Positions 1-10,540 of a DNA stretch of 64,000 nucleotides are shown piece after piece. The translations under genes and the position numbers were made by a program. The first letter of the stretch is position 1. The number at the start of each line of letters is the position of its first letter. The notes beneath the pieces are model-generated. The model saw only the letters and a program-made list of their open reading frames with translations. It did no database searches and was not told the DNA's origin. The stretch is from Diphasiastrum complanatum (taxonomy: Eukaryota; Streptophyta; Lycopodiopsida; Lycopodiales; Lycopodiaceae): contig CM055100.1 of the NCBI GenBank assembly GCA_029204225.1, positions 8,756,713 to 8,820,712 on the forward strand, written 5' to 3'.

Positions 1-10
1 ACCGATAAGA

Positions 11-1510
11 TTGATCAGATCCTTAAGATCCAGACTGCATTCCACTGTACAAGCAAGATCCAACCACTTTGGAACCCACCATCGGATGAATCTAAGATCG
101 GGACGATCAATAGCAAGAAGGATAGCAAATCAAGCACCACACCTTCCCAGATTAGCAGTTGTGCAACAAGAGGCAAAACTGGAACCAGCACCAATGGATC
201 CAATGGGCCAACCCTTACCTGTTTCTCCCTTGCAAGCAGTCTGGAGAGTACCTCGGATGGAAATACCAAAATACGACTGATCATCAGATCCCATCCGATT
301 TCTCCAGATCTACGAGCAAGCTTGTGAAATCTACGGTGAACGGACACCTGCGGAAAAGCTAATGTTGTTCCCCATGTCCTTATTGGTAGTGGCTCAGGAT
401 TGGTTTTTTAACCTGTCAGAGGAAGAAAAATCTACTTGGGAAGCGATTAAAGCGGCTCTCATTACGCATTTTAAATCAAGAAAGTTCATGGAAGACCCAT
501 TTCTCCTGCTGAGCATTGTCAAGATGGGAAAACGAGAAAGGGTCAGGGGCTATATTGAACGGGTCAAACATCTATGATCCGAGTGCAGTGTAGCCCTAAC
601 TCCCAATCATGCGGTGATCATGTGGTTCCTAGCCGGATTACCACGAAGCATCAAGAGAGAACTGAAACGATGGGAGCAGTATGCTACTCTGCAAGAAGCT
701 ATGGAAAATGCCATCAGGGAAGAGGACGAGGAATCTGACAACGAATATCCATCCACCCACACTCCTACTCCCTCGATAGCATCATCATTATCAAACGCAT
801 TCACTCTATCCACAGAACTGATGTTGGAGAAAATGACAAAATTACAAAAACAGCAAATGGAGCAACTTACGGCGTAGTTTGACCAAAAACTGAAAGCCTT
901 ACAGGGAGCTGTAGCAGTAATGCCACATCAACCGGAACCAAACTAGTTGTAGTATCCACGACGGGAGAATGTATGGTGTTCGGTGTGCATGCAAAACCAT
1001 ACAAGGAACAAGTGTCCAGTCCTAAAGCAAAATCTGAGACTGACACATAGATTCTGCCATTTGTGCAATGCAACATCGCACGATATGGCATTTTTCTCAT
1101 TTAAACCCCGGATTGTTCAACAGAAGAGAAGTCCTTATCAGACTTCTTATCCATATCATCAAGGGGCACCCAACGCGGCACTGAGGTATGGCGCACCAAA
1201 TCAACAACAATGTATGGACTTACCTGCACCACCGGGGCCAACCAATCAACAAGTGGCCCATGTAAACCTGACAACAGCGGAACCAGAGATGCAAGCACCA
1301 TCTCAACCTGAGCAACAACAATGGTATAGACCAGATGAACCATTTATGGATCCTGCCATAAATGAATATGTTGCAGCCTATGCAGCTCAAACTCAGCGTC
1401 AAGGCGGGAGGCATTACGGCTGCTACAGATGTGGCGAAGGACACAAAATTGTGGAATGTCCCTACAAGGGACAATATACATCCTTCAGCCGAGAATGCGA
1501 TTATGGATGA
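11..1510 (+). pseudogene. Gy1 gag with nucleocapsid zinc knuckles
   Basis: One reading frame, broken by stops near 278, 575, 875 and 944, carries the capsid-type Retrotrans_gag region (roughly 290-730: a Y-E-Q-A-C-E helix, F-P-M-S-L, D-W-F-F, then F-L-A-G-L-P-R). A Gln/Pro-rich linker follows. Three cysteine clusters are visible: C-x2-C-x3-H-x4-C at about 977-1015, C-x2-C-x4-H ending in Phe instead of Cys at about 1060-1095, and C-x2-C-x3-H-x4-C at about 1420-1458. The canonical retroviral knuckle is C-x2-C-x4-H-x4-C, so each is one residue off. Gag would form the particle and bind element RNA. This copy is a pseudogene. Confidence 0.8.
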
Positions 1511-1653
1511 ATTGTCCATTTAAACCTAGAACCAGTGCACCTCTCAACTCCATTGCAATATAGCAACCAGTAGTTCCAACAGGGATGCCATCACAAGGGC
1601 AACAATTCCACGCTCTTGTATTAGTTGTTACGTGAGCAAAGAAGAGGAAAGAA

Positions 1654-2476
1654 GTGGCTCCCTCACCACCACCCTCGGTTACTAACGACCAACCCTCAAC
1701 TTCAGCGCCATATCTGAATGTGAGGGAAGAAAGAAGACAGTACCGGAAAATACGACACTGGGTACAGAAGGCACAAGCGAAGGAAAATGATCAGGAAAGG
1801 GATAATCCCACGGAACCTCCAGTGGGTGGCGAATGGGAACCGTAAGCAGGCTCACCACTGTGCACTGATTAGAATGATCAGTTGCACCAACATGAACCAC
1901 ATTTTCACATGGTAGAGCCTGAGGAACCACGCATTGAAAGGCTCACACTTTTATTGTCAAGCCGTGTTAGTTTACCACTAAGAGAACTACTGCAGATTGC
2001 ACCACAAGCGAAAAGCCTTCTAGCTGAATGGGCCAAAGCGGATGAGGATCCAGTAGCGCCTGGGCCCATATATTATATGGGCTATGAATAAACAAGTAAC
2101 GTCCTCCACATTGGTGCAGTATGGGAAAGTGAAGAACACAACATCACTTTTTGCCAATCAAACACAAGAGATACGAGGATGAGGCAGTAGTAGTAGATGG
2201 AGGATTAGGTGCCAATTTGATCTCCACTACTTTGTATGAAAAATGAGATTCGCCATCAAACTGGCAAATCAATCTTGTGTGGAACCAAAAGGTGTAGTTG
2301 TCGATATCCCTGTAAAAATAGCATGCATGCAGTTTGTGATCACTTTTGTAGTGGATATACTTGAATCTCCAACTGCATATCGTGTGTTACTGGAAAGACC
2401 CTGGTTGAGGACTGCGCAAGAGTACACAACTAAGATACGGAAAAACTCACCTTTGAGAACAGAGAACAGGTTGTAA
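1654..2476 (+). pseudogene. Gy1 aspartic protease region
   Basis: The segment from about 2181 to 2440 has the layout of a gypsy protease: V-V-V-D-G-G-L-G-A-N-L-I as the active-site strand (D-G-G rather than the usual D-S/T-G), then a distal V-L-L-E-R-P-W-L motif matching the family's L-L-G-R-P-W-L. The frame changes between 2240 and 2245. Upstream pieces at 1654-2091 are linker sequence without a recognised domain. In an intact element this enzyme cuts Gag-Pol in the particle. The host sequence continues to 2650, where copia A interrupts it. Confidence 0.65.
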
Positions 2477-2650
2477 AGGTTGATCGAACCACATGGGCAG
2501 TGAAACCTATTGCACCCAAGGCTGATGACGGATCATCCACGACAGATCACACGATTGATCACTCAAGGCCAGCCAAGGGAGGTCGCTATGATTCAGAGAC
2601 GGATGTCGTGATATGGATGGATGCATTAGCAACTATTGACTACCGGAAAT

Positions 2651-3348
2651 TGTGAAAGTACTGTACTTTATTACCATAAATGGATCTACAAAAGATCCAC
2701 AAGAGTGATTGGAGCTTGCTTAACAATCTATCAAAAAACTAGACACAAAAAAGTTGATCTAGATTGGCAATTTGACAAACAACAAGCATTAACAATCAAA
2801 AGCATTGATAAACATTGAAATCCGAGCCCACACGTGTGTACTATAGGCTGTAGTATGGCCTTCAACCTGAGAAACAAGTAGAAATTGATTTGGTTTCATT
2901 TGGATCACAAACTCAATGTACATAGTGAACTAGCTTGAGATTGCCAATAAGCTCCAAAAATTTTCTATCTTCTCACTATGGAGAGAGGGAATACATAGCA
3001 AATTCGACTTCCTTCTTGAAGTTAGGTGGATTTCCAGCATGTAATAAGGAAGTTAACTCACTCTCCTTGACCTAAAATGAAACCCTAGTCTATTTCCTAG
3101 AGTTATGCTTGGTAGGTAGCTAGTTGGTCAAATTTTCACCTTAAACTTAGGTGTAGGTCCTATAAAGTAGGGATGACCACCAAATAGACATGACCAACTC
3201 TCTTGACTTGACCTAACCTACATTAGGATGGGTTTCCCATGTGGCATCATGGCCTCACATGTGTGGGACCCACTTGTGTACACAATTTACACTATTCTAC
3301 ATGGTTTTTGATCAAGCTAGATTTGCCAATTTTGGGCAATTCTTCACA
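2651..3348 (-). repeat. Copia A 3' LTR
   Basis: It begins TGTGAA and ends TTCACA, matches 6518-7218 almost base for base, and abuts the polypurine tract at 3349. It contains an ACACGTGTG palindrome (G-box core CACGTG) near 2831-2839. Confidence 0.92.
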
Positions 3349-3407
3349 CTCCTCCTCAAATTTAGCTTGATCTATTTACAACTCTCTTGATAGATCAATG
3401 AAAGCTT

Positions 3408-3545
3408 TTAGAAGTGTCTAAAAAATCCAGCTACAAAGAAGGAACTTTTGAGACTCCAATAGAGAATGATGTCCATGAAGGATCTTTCACCACCTCTTAG
3501 AGGATCCCTTACAAGATGTTCCATAAATGTGTCTATATACATGTA
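3408..3545 (-). pseudogene. Copia A reverse-transcriptase remnant
   Basis: A short minus-strand peptide reading Y-I-D-T-F-M-E-H-L-V-R-D-P followed by G-E-R-S-F-M-D-I matches, position by position, the segment of copia B that follows its reverse-transcriptase palm (S-I-D-T-P-M-E-Q ... D-P-N-K-G-D-E-R-S-F-Q-D-I). Nothing else of reverse transcriptase remains in element A. The fragment therefore marks an internal deletion endpoint and shows that A derives from a full copia. Confidence 0.75.
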
Positions 3546-3558
3546 GCACACTTCAAAA

Positions 3559-5712
3559 CTAAACATCATGCCAAGCCATGGATTCCAAGGCATTTTGTGC
3601 ACTTGAAGATACATCAATTAAAATATTAAGAGCATAAATAATGTTGCCAAAGACAACTTGCCTTGCTTGATCCATATGATTGAGCCTTGATGGCTCCATC
3701 TTGATACTCAAGATTCTTCTTGGAGTCCTCGGGTCTTGAGCTTGCTCCTCCACTTGACTTGACTCCAAACCATCAATGAATTGAATAAGGTGTTGATCCA
3801 AAAGTGCTTCTTCAAGTTTACAAATCTTCCACTCTTGAAAGATCACATTTCCACCATTGACAAATTCTTTGGCTAAAAACAAGTAGATTCTACAATCTCT
3901 ACTTGAAGAGCAAAACACTACCATTATTCCTATCATTGAAATAGGACAATCTTTGGTCCTTACATTGGAATGATCATGCACAAAGCATGTGGACACAAAG
4001 ATTTCCAAAGCAAATGATGTTTCATCTTTTATGACTCTATTCAAACTATTACAAAAATAGTTATCCAATGAAATTGCTTTATCAACAACAAATGTAGATT
4101 TCAAAGCATCCCATTTCATTTTCTTGTCGTACAAAGTAATAAACACCATGGATCTTAAAGATAAGAAACAAGTCACCTCATGTCTACTACTACTTTCCAA
4201 AAAGTATTCAAAGATAGTAGACTCTCCAATGCTCATCACCCTTGCAAGATGCACACTTGAATGGACAATTTGCATGCAATTTGATGACTCGGCCATTGTC
4301 ATTGAGGACTCCCTTGGAACTCTCATGCTTTGAGGCTGATCCTCAAGATCTTCCTCCTTTTGATGCTCCTCCTCAATGCAAGCAAGATCACACTTTGCCA
4401 AGATCTCCTTTTGAGTGATCTCCTCATTTGCCAAGCTCATTCTTTCAAAAGCAACACTAGCTTCCAACTTATACAATCTTCCATGCTTAAATCCCTTTGC
4501 AATGCAAACATCATTCTTCAAGATGAAACAAACACCATGCTTAAAGTGGACATCCAAACCACTTTCTAAGAGTAAACCAACACTAAGCATATTCTTGGTG
4601 ATTGATGGTACATAAAGGACATTTTCTAGATCCATGCATTTTGAGGATTCTAGACACAAAGAGATGGTGCCAACACCATCTATCCTACACTCTTCATCAT
4701 TTGCAGTAGAGACAAACTTTTTAGCAGTATTGAAAGAGTGTAAGGTTGAGAAAAAGTCCTTTTCACAAGACATGTGAGAGCTAGCCCCATTGTCGATCCA
4801 CCAATTGTCTCTTGAATTGCTATTGCTTGTTGGTGAGGATGTAGATGCCATCAAGAATACATCTACTTCATCCTCCTCCTCCTTTGCAAGGTTTCCTTGT
4901 TTGTCCTCCTCCACTTGTGCTCTTAGCCTCTTGTAGCATTCAGATGCATAATGCCCCTTCCTTCCACAAAAGAAACATTTTTGCTTTGACTTGTCCTTTG
5001 AGCTTGATGCATCATCCTCTTCATTGGCCTCCTTTGGATGCTTCTTCTTTCCATTGGTCTTCTTTTTGCCCTTGAATGAGAAATTGGCTTTCTCATCACC
5101 ATCCTGCAAATACAAGGAACTCATCCTAGATTTTGCATGGAGCATCCTACGCTCTTCAGCCACTAATATACTGTGAAGTTTTTCTATAGTTGGCAAAGTG
5201 TCTTGGATGGTAAAACTTTGGACCAAATTTGCAAAGTCATCTCCTAGACCATTAAGGACAATTTGTACAAGCTCTCCATCATGAATCTTCTCTCCAATGG
5301 AAGCCAACTCCCTATTTAGAGACTTGATTCTGAATACATAATCCTGTGCACTCTCCTCACTTCTCCTCATGCTTTGCAAAATTTGATTTCTAAGCATAAG
5401 AACTCTAGAAGTGTTGCTAGACTCATAGATTGATTTTAAAGACTCCCAAGCCTCTTTAGCATTAGTACAAGCTGATACTTCTCTCAACAAATCATTGCTC
5501 ACATTCATCTTCACACAATGAAGTGCAAGCCTAGATCTCTTCTTGTATCTAGCTAACTCCTGTGCACCTAGAGGTTCATCTTCATCTTCAATCAAGAACT
5601 CATAAAGGTCTTGGAGCACCAATAGTGACTCCATTCTAACCTTCCAAATAGCATAATTTGTAGAATTCAACCTCTCACTAGCTTCTAGAAGGTATGCTCC
5701 AGCAGATCCCAT
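3559..5712 (-). CDS. Copia A Gag-protease with non-canonical C-terminal extension
   Basis: An uninterrupted frame of about 717 codons; the first ATG is at 5712 (M-G-S-A-G-A-Y-L), matching the start of related Gags. Residues ~1-200 are the copia Gag (UBN2-type) domain. A zinc knuckle C-F-F-C-G-R-K-G-H-Y-A-S-E-C lies near 4938-4980. The protease site near 4790-4800 reads W-W-I-D-N-G-A-S-S-H-M, with Asn replacing Ser of the catalytic D-S-G. Past about residue 420 no integrase or reverse-transcriptase domain is recognisable, yet the frame stays open for some 300 codons. Gag would package element RNA; enzymes would have to come from another element. The function of the C-terminal half is unknown. 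Confidence 0.8.
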   Translation of the reverse strand: MGSAGAYLLEASERLNSTNYAIWKVRMESLLVLQDLYEFLIEDEDEPLGAQELARYKKRSRLALHCVKMNVSNDLLREVSACTNAKEAWESLKSIYESSNTSRVLMLRNQILQSMRRSEESAQDYVFRIKSLNRELASIGEKIHDGELVQIVLNGLGDDFANLVQSFTIQDTLPTIEKLHSILVAEERRMLHAKSRMSSLYLQDGDEKANFSFKGKKKTNGKKKHPKEANEEDDASSSKDKSKQKCFFCGRKGHYASECYKRLRAQVEEDKQGNLAKEEEDEVDVFLMASTSSPTSNSNSRDNWWIDNGASSHMSCEKDFFSTLHSFNTAKKFVSTANDEECRIDGVGTISLCLESSKCMDLENVLYVPSITKNMLSVGLLLESGLDVHFKHGVCFILKNDVCIAKGFKHGRLYKLEASVAFERMSLANEEITQKEILAKCDLACIEEEHQKEEDLEDQPQSMRVPRESSMTMAESSNCMQIVHSSVHLARVMSIGESTIFEYFLESSSRHEVTCFLSLRSMVFITLYDKKMKWDALKSTFVVDKAISLDNYFCNSLNRVIKDETSFALEIFVSTCFVHDHSNVRTKDCPISMIGIMVVFCSSSRDCRIYLFLAKEFVNGGNVIFQEWKICKLEEALLDQHLIQFIDGLESSQVEEQAQDPRTPRRILSIKMEPSRLNHMDQARQVVFGNIIYALNILIDVSSSAQNALESMAWHDV

Positions 5713-5739
5713 CTTACTAGTGACTTCTACAAACAAGAA

Positions 5740-6087
5740 ATAGATTTGATTGACTTGAAACTCACAAAGGTCTCACACTTGCAGTGTTTCACTCAAATTT
5801 GATTTCTAATCCAACAAATGGACTTATAATCACAGTTCTATCACTCCCTCACAAAGCTGGAATGAAGATGAGATGAAGTGAAAACTACTTTCAAACAAAT
5901 CTTGCCAAGAAATGGATTTGATTGTCTCTAGAAACTCACTAAGGTCTCTCTCTTGTAGTTTTTCACTCAAATTAGATTTCTAATCCAACAAATGGACTTA
6001 TAATCTCAGTTCTAGCACTCCCTCACAAAGTTGGAATGAAGATAAGATGATGTGAAATCTACTTACAATCAAATCTTGCCAAATTTG
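5740..6087 (-). repeat. Tandem duplication in the copia A leader
   Basis: Two adjacent, slightly diverged copies of about 174 bp (phrases gaaactcac at 5757 and 5931; caacaaatggacttataatc in both) lie between the gag start and the primer-binding site. This is the transcribed untranslated leader. The rest of the leader, to 6504, shows no gene. Confidence 0.75.
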
Positions 6088-6504
6088 GCTATTTTTGGAC
6101 AAAAAAATGACTTAATCTCTTTCTTCCTCCTTGGTGTACTTTCAAGACCTGTTTTTAACCTTAATAATACTTGAACTCAGCCTAGATTAATTAGATTCCA
6201 TGAAACAAATTCAAATCTAATCAATGGCAAATGATCTTGGTAGATTATCCTAGGATCTCCACCAAAAATTACACCAATAGCTCACAAATTGAATTTTTTT
6301 GGATCAAATGAATACCATGCATTAAATGCAGGTTCAGAGATGCCCACACATGTGGACAGTACGGATTTGGACCCCTACCAAGTTTGGGATCAAATCTCCT
6401 CACCAAAATCAAGATTCTAGCTTGCCCTCTCAATACTAGTTTTTAGCACCAAAACTTGCTAAAAATGGATTTGCATTAGATCAATGGCTTATGCTCTTGT
6501 ACTT

Positions 6505-6517
6505 GGCTCTGATACCA
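6505..6517 (-). other. Copia A primer-binding site
   Basis: The reverse strand reads TGGTATCAGAGCC, complementary to the 3' end of plant initiator tRNA-Met. It is immediately adjacent to the 5' LTR end at 6518, as expected for first-strand priming. Confidence 0.93.
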
Positions 6518-7218
6518 TGTGAAAGTACTGTACTTTAGGACCATAAATGGATCTACAAAAGATCCACAAGAGTGATTGGATGCTTGCTTAACAATCTATC
6601 AAAAAACTAGACACAAAAAAGTTGATCTTGATTGGCAATTTGACAAACAACAAGCATTAACAATCAAAAGCATTGATAAACATTGAAATCCGAGACCACA
6701 CGTGTGTACTACAGGCTGTAGTATGGCCTTCAACCTGAGAAACAAGTAGAAATTGATTTGGTTTCATTTGGATCACAAAAACTCAATGTACATAGTGAAC
6801 TAGCTTGAGATTGCCAATAAGCTCCAAAAATTTTCTATCTTCTCACTATGGAGAGAGGGAATACATAGCAAATTCGACTTCCTTCTTGAAGTTAGGTGGA
6901 TTTCCAGCATGTAATAAGGAAGTTAACTCACTCTCCTTGACCTAAAATGAAACCCTAGTCTATTTCCTAGAGTTATGCTTGGTAGGTAGCTAGTTGGTCA
7001 AATTTTCACCTTAAACTTAGGTGTAGGTCCTATAAAGTAGGGATGACCACCAAATAGACATGACCAACTCTCTTGAATTGACCTAACCTACATTAGGATG
7101 GGTTTCCCATGTGGCATCATGGCCTCACATGTGTGGGACCCACTTGTGTACACAATTTACACTATTCTACATGGTTTTTGATCAAGCTAGATTTGCCAAT
7201 TTTTGGCAATTCTTCACA
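6518..7218 (-). repeat. Copia A 5' LTR
   Basis: Direct repeat of 2651-3348, 701 bp, with TGTGAA/TTCACA ends. It carries the promoter for the minus-strand element transcript; I did not resolve an unambiguous TATA box. Confidence 0.92.
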
Positions 7219-8377
7219 GACATGTCAATATGAATCAGATCCTGAACCCAGTACATCTTCACCCAAGTGTTACACTATGGACACACCAATCACATTTGGG
7301 GTGAATATGATAAATGTAGCATGGTTGTCAGCGGAACCTATTGAGAACCCAGTGGACAATGATTTAGTCCCTTGGCAACATGCTCTAACTTATAATAAGG
7401 AGATTGAGCTGACTGATGAGCAAATCCTACACCACATGGACCCAGATCATTACGAAATCAAGAACGTACCAGCTCAACCACCGCAAAAGTCTGCCATGGC
7501 GAAAGTCTCAAAGATCGATCCACCCAAGGCACTTGCGAATAAGAAGAATCAGTTGAAGCAACGCTATAACCAGGTGATCCGTTGGAGTGATATACCCGAA
7601 GAGGCGATAGCTACAGTGGATGTCGATATTTGCAACCACGAGGCAGATGTCATGGCAATTTTGATGAAAGACAACAAGGACGAATCCACCAAAATGACAA
7701 AAAAGAGCAAAATGAAAGTGTTGGATTCCTTGAAGTCAATCAAGATGGACTCAGATACATCATCATCTTCTACACAGGTGATAAAAAACCAAAAAATGAC
7801 CAATCTGGCTAAGATCAATATGCTGAAAGAGGAATATTGACGAGCGCCAATTCACGAGATGCCTGAGACTTTCAAGAATTATACCTTGGACGACGTGGTA
7901 ATTATGATGCCGCAAGCCCAAAGAGAACCTGATCAAAGTCAGGCACCAGCGAAACAAGTCTTCGAGGGACTTGAGCGAACACAGCTGATGAGCCTTGCCG
8001 AGCCAGGTGAAGAAGAAATGATAGTACATGTGGGAGAGCAGTTAACACCCACACAATTCAAGAGACTATGATCATTGTTGGTGGAGTATGAAAACTATTT
8101 TTCCTGGAGTTATAGTGATCTTAAGGGAATTCCACCAACAGTAGTTCAACACACCATACCCTTGGTGGATGGAACAGTCCCCAAGGTAAGTCGTTACTAC
8201 TGTTGCAACCCGAATTATACAGAGCTGATCAAGCAGGAGTTGCAGAAGCTGATGAATGTAGATTTCATCTATGAAATCGAGCACACGGAATGGATATCGC
8301 CAATAGTTATAGTACCGAAGAAGAACGACAAAATGCAAAAGTGTCTTCGACAGAGTAGCTGGCGCCGAAGCCTATAG
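7219..8377 (+). pseudogene. Gy1 pol: linker and start of reverse transcriptase
   Basis: Host sequence resumes after the copia A target repeat. A long hydrophilic linker (7250-8060, stops near 7838 and 8069) leads into the reverse-transcriptase fingers: G-I-P-P-T-V-V-Q-H-T-I-P-L at about 8120-8165, then a conserved E-L-Q-K-L-M helix and W-I-S-P-I-V-I-V-P-K-K-N at about 8290-8330. The order and spacing fit Ty3/gypsy. The frame breaks just after K-K-N. Confidence 0.8.
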
Positions 8378-9358
8378 TTTTCTAGATGGCTTCAACAGCT
8401 ACAACCAGGTGAAGATAGCCCCCCAAGACCAACACAACACAACATTTGCCATGGAATGAGGAACCTATGCCTATAAAGTGATGCCATTCGGACTTTGCAA
8501 TGCCCCAAGCACCTTCCAACGAGTCATGCAGACGTCATTCAAGGATTATTTGCAAAAGTTTCTGGAAATTTTCTTGGACAATCTATGCATACATGGACCA
8601 GACTCAGAACACTTATCCAATTTGGAGAAAGTGTTATAGCAATGCCACGACTACCAGATTTCCCTGAATCCAAAAAAATGTCAATTCTGGATGACACATG
8701 GCTTGATTCTCGGCCATATAATGTCAAGACACGGGATCGCCACAGATCTATCAAAGATCAGGATCATTGTTGATCTATCACCAGTGGGAACGATCCGCGA
8801 AGTCTACATCTTCATGGGTCATCTAACTATTATAGGATCCTCATTCTTGATTTTGCGAAGTTAGCCCGACCAATTTACAAACTCACAACGGATCCACATT
8901 CGAACGAGTAAGCCCTAAAGGCTTTCCAAAATCTTAAGAATGCATTGGTTTCAGCACCAATCTTACGCCCACCCAGTTGGTCCATTGAGTTTCATGTGCA
9001 TACGGACGCATCAAAGTATGCAGTTGGAGCAGTCTTAATCTAGCCAGGTGAACACAAAAAGGATTTTCCAATCCGATTTGCAAGCCGACAGCTCAGTGAT
9101 ACATAAATGAACTATTCAACCACATAGCGAGAAGCATTGGCATTGATCTATGTGGCTAAGAAATTTTGGCATTACCTGATGGCCACACATTTTGCTTTTT
9201 ATACGGACTATCAACTCTTGCTCTATCTCGTTAAAAAGACTTGCAACACCGGGAGAATCATTAGATGGCTACTTTTGTTGTTGGAGTTTGATTTTTGGAT
9301 AGTAGTTCGCAAGGAAAAACAACACTACATGGCAAATCATGTGTCACGAATCAAGTAA
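8378..9358 (+). pseudogene. Gy1 reverse transcriptase palm and RNase H
   Basis: Visible motifs in order: F-L-D-G-F-N-S-Y (8380), M-P-F-G-L-C-N-A-P-S-T-F-Q (about 8480-8520), the catalytic box read F-L-D-N-L (about 8573-8590; family form F/Y-x-D-D, so the second Asp is Asn), L-N-P-K-K-C-Q, then RNase H H-V-H-T-D-A-S-K-Y-A-V-G (about 8995-9030) and Y-T-D-Y-Q-L-L-L-Y-L. At least six stops or shifts occur. The lost Asp and stops show it is dead. Confidence 0.82.
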
Positions 9359-9589
9359 AGGAGATTGCAACCCAACCCGACAATGAATTGGCCGATGCTG
9401 TCTTATTTTGCGTGGACATACTCTAGAGTGGACTGCCGACATTGTTGAATATCTAATGCGGGACCAACCAAACAAATCACTATCAAAGGCAGAACATCAA
9501 AAATTGATCTTGAAGGCTAGACCTTATTAGTTGATTGCTGGCCAGTTGTATCGAAGAGGTCCAAATGGGATTCTTTGGCGGTGTATTCT

Positions 9590-10540
9590 TCTTCATGAGG
9601 CCACCTAGATCATTTGCTTTCACATGAAGGCATGGGTGGAGGCCATTTTGCATCCGACATTACAGTTTGCAAGATCCTGCAATCAGGATGTTGGTGGCCA
9701 ACGATTCATAAGGATACGGAGAAATACTGAAAAAGTGTGATGTGTGCCAAAGGGCGAGGCGACCAACGAGATTGAATTATGACCTACTGCACCCGGTCTT
9801 AGCCCAAGCACCATTCAAAAAGTGGGGATTGGATTACATCAGTCCAATTCACCCTGCAGCAAGGAGTTCCCAGGCTTGATACATAATCGTAGCCATGGAC
9901 TATCTCACCAAGTGAGACGAAGCCAAGGTAGTATGAGTAGCTGATGCTAGGACCACTACCAAGTTCCTTTATGAAAATATCATTGTGCGCTTTGGATGCC
10001 CAGTGGAGCTAGTCAACGATCGCGGAAGTCATTTCATCAATGAGACCATCAAGGTCCTGTTGGAGGAATTCTTCGTGATCTATAAAACCAGTATGTCTTA
10101 TTATTCTCGTGGTAATGGGCAAGCAGAATCATCCAATAAGATCTTGTGTAGCATGCTCACGAAAATAGTTGAAGCTAGTAGATCAGATTGGGAACATAAG
10201 TTGCATGTTCCTTTGTGGACATTCAGGACAGCATATAAAGGAAGCACTGATCAAACACCCTTCCAGTTGGTATATGGTTAGGATGTTGTAATGCCAGTAG
10301 AGTTTTTAGTTCCTTTATTAAGGATTGCTACAACGCAACTCCTGAATGAATCCAAATATCTACAACTAAGCCACGAAGCTCTACATAAACTCTGTGAAAC
10401 ACGCTTACTAGTTGTGCATGCACTGGCAGCTGAAAAGGAAAGACATAAAGCATGGCATGATCGCAGGTTACAAAAGAAGGATCTTCACTCAAGAGATCTG
10501 GTCCTAATGTATAAACCAAGGCGATCAAAGGAAAATTAAA
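9590..10540 (+). pseudogene. Gy1 integrase
   Basis: It carries a degraded HHCC zinc module (H-E-G-M-G-G-G-H ... C-D-V-C-Q-R-A, about 9625-9760). All three core acidic residues are visible: Asp in W-G-L-D-Y (about 9830), Asp in V-N-D-R-G-S-H-F (about 10012) and Glu in G-N-G-Q-A-E-S-S-N-K (about 10115). The frame from 9985 to 10281 is open and broken elsewhere. A basic C-terminal segment continues to 10540, and V-N-G-S-R-L-H-K-Y near 10636-10665 marks the end of pol. Confidence 0.82.

Larger units (their letters stand above)
2651..7218 (-). mobile_element. Copia element A, internally deleted, young
   Basis: Two direct LTRs (2651-3348 and 6518-7218) flank a minus-strand internal region. In element orientation a polypurine tract (GAGGAGGAG at about 3349-3357) abuts the 3' LTR, and a primer-binding site abuts the 5' LTR. 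Flanks read gaaat (2646-2650) and gacat (7219-7223), a 5-bp target duplication with one mismatch. By eye the LTRs differ at about ten positions plus small indels, so insertion was fairly recent. The interior encodes Gag and protease but lacks integrase and most of reverse transcriptase, so it is non-autonomous. Confidence 0.92.
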
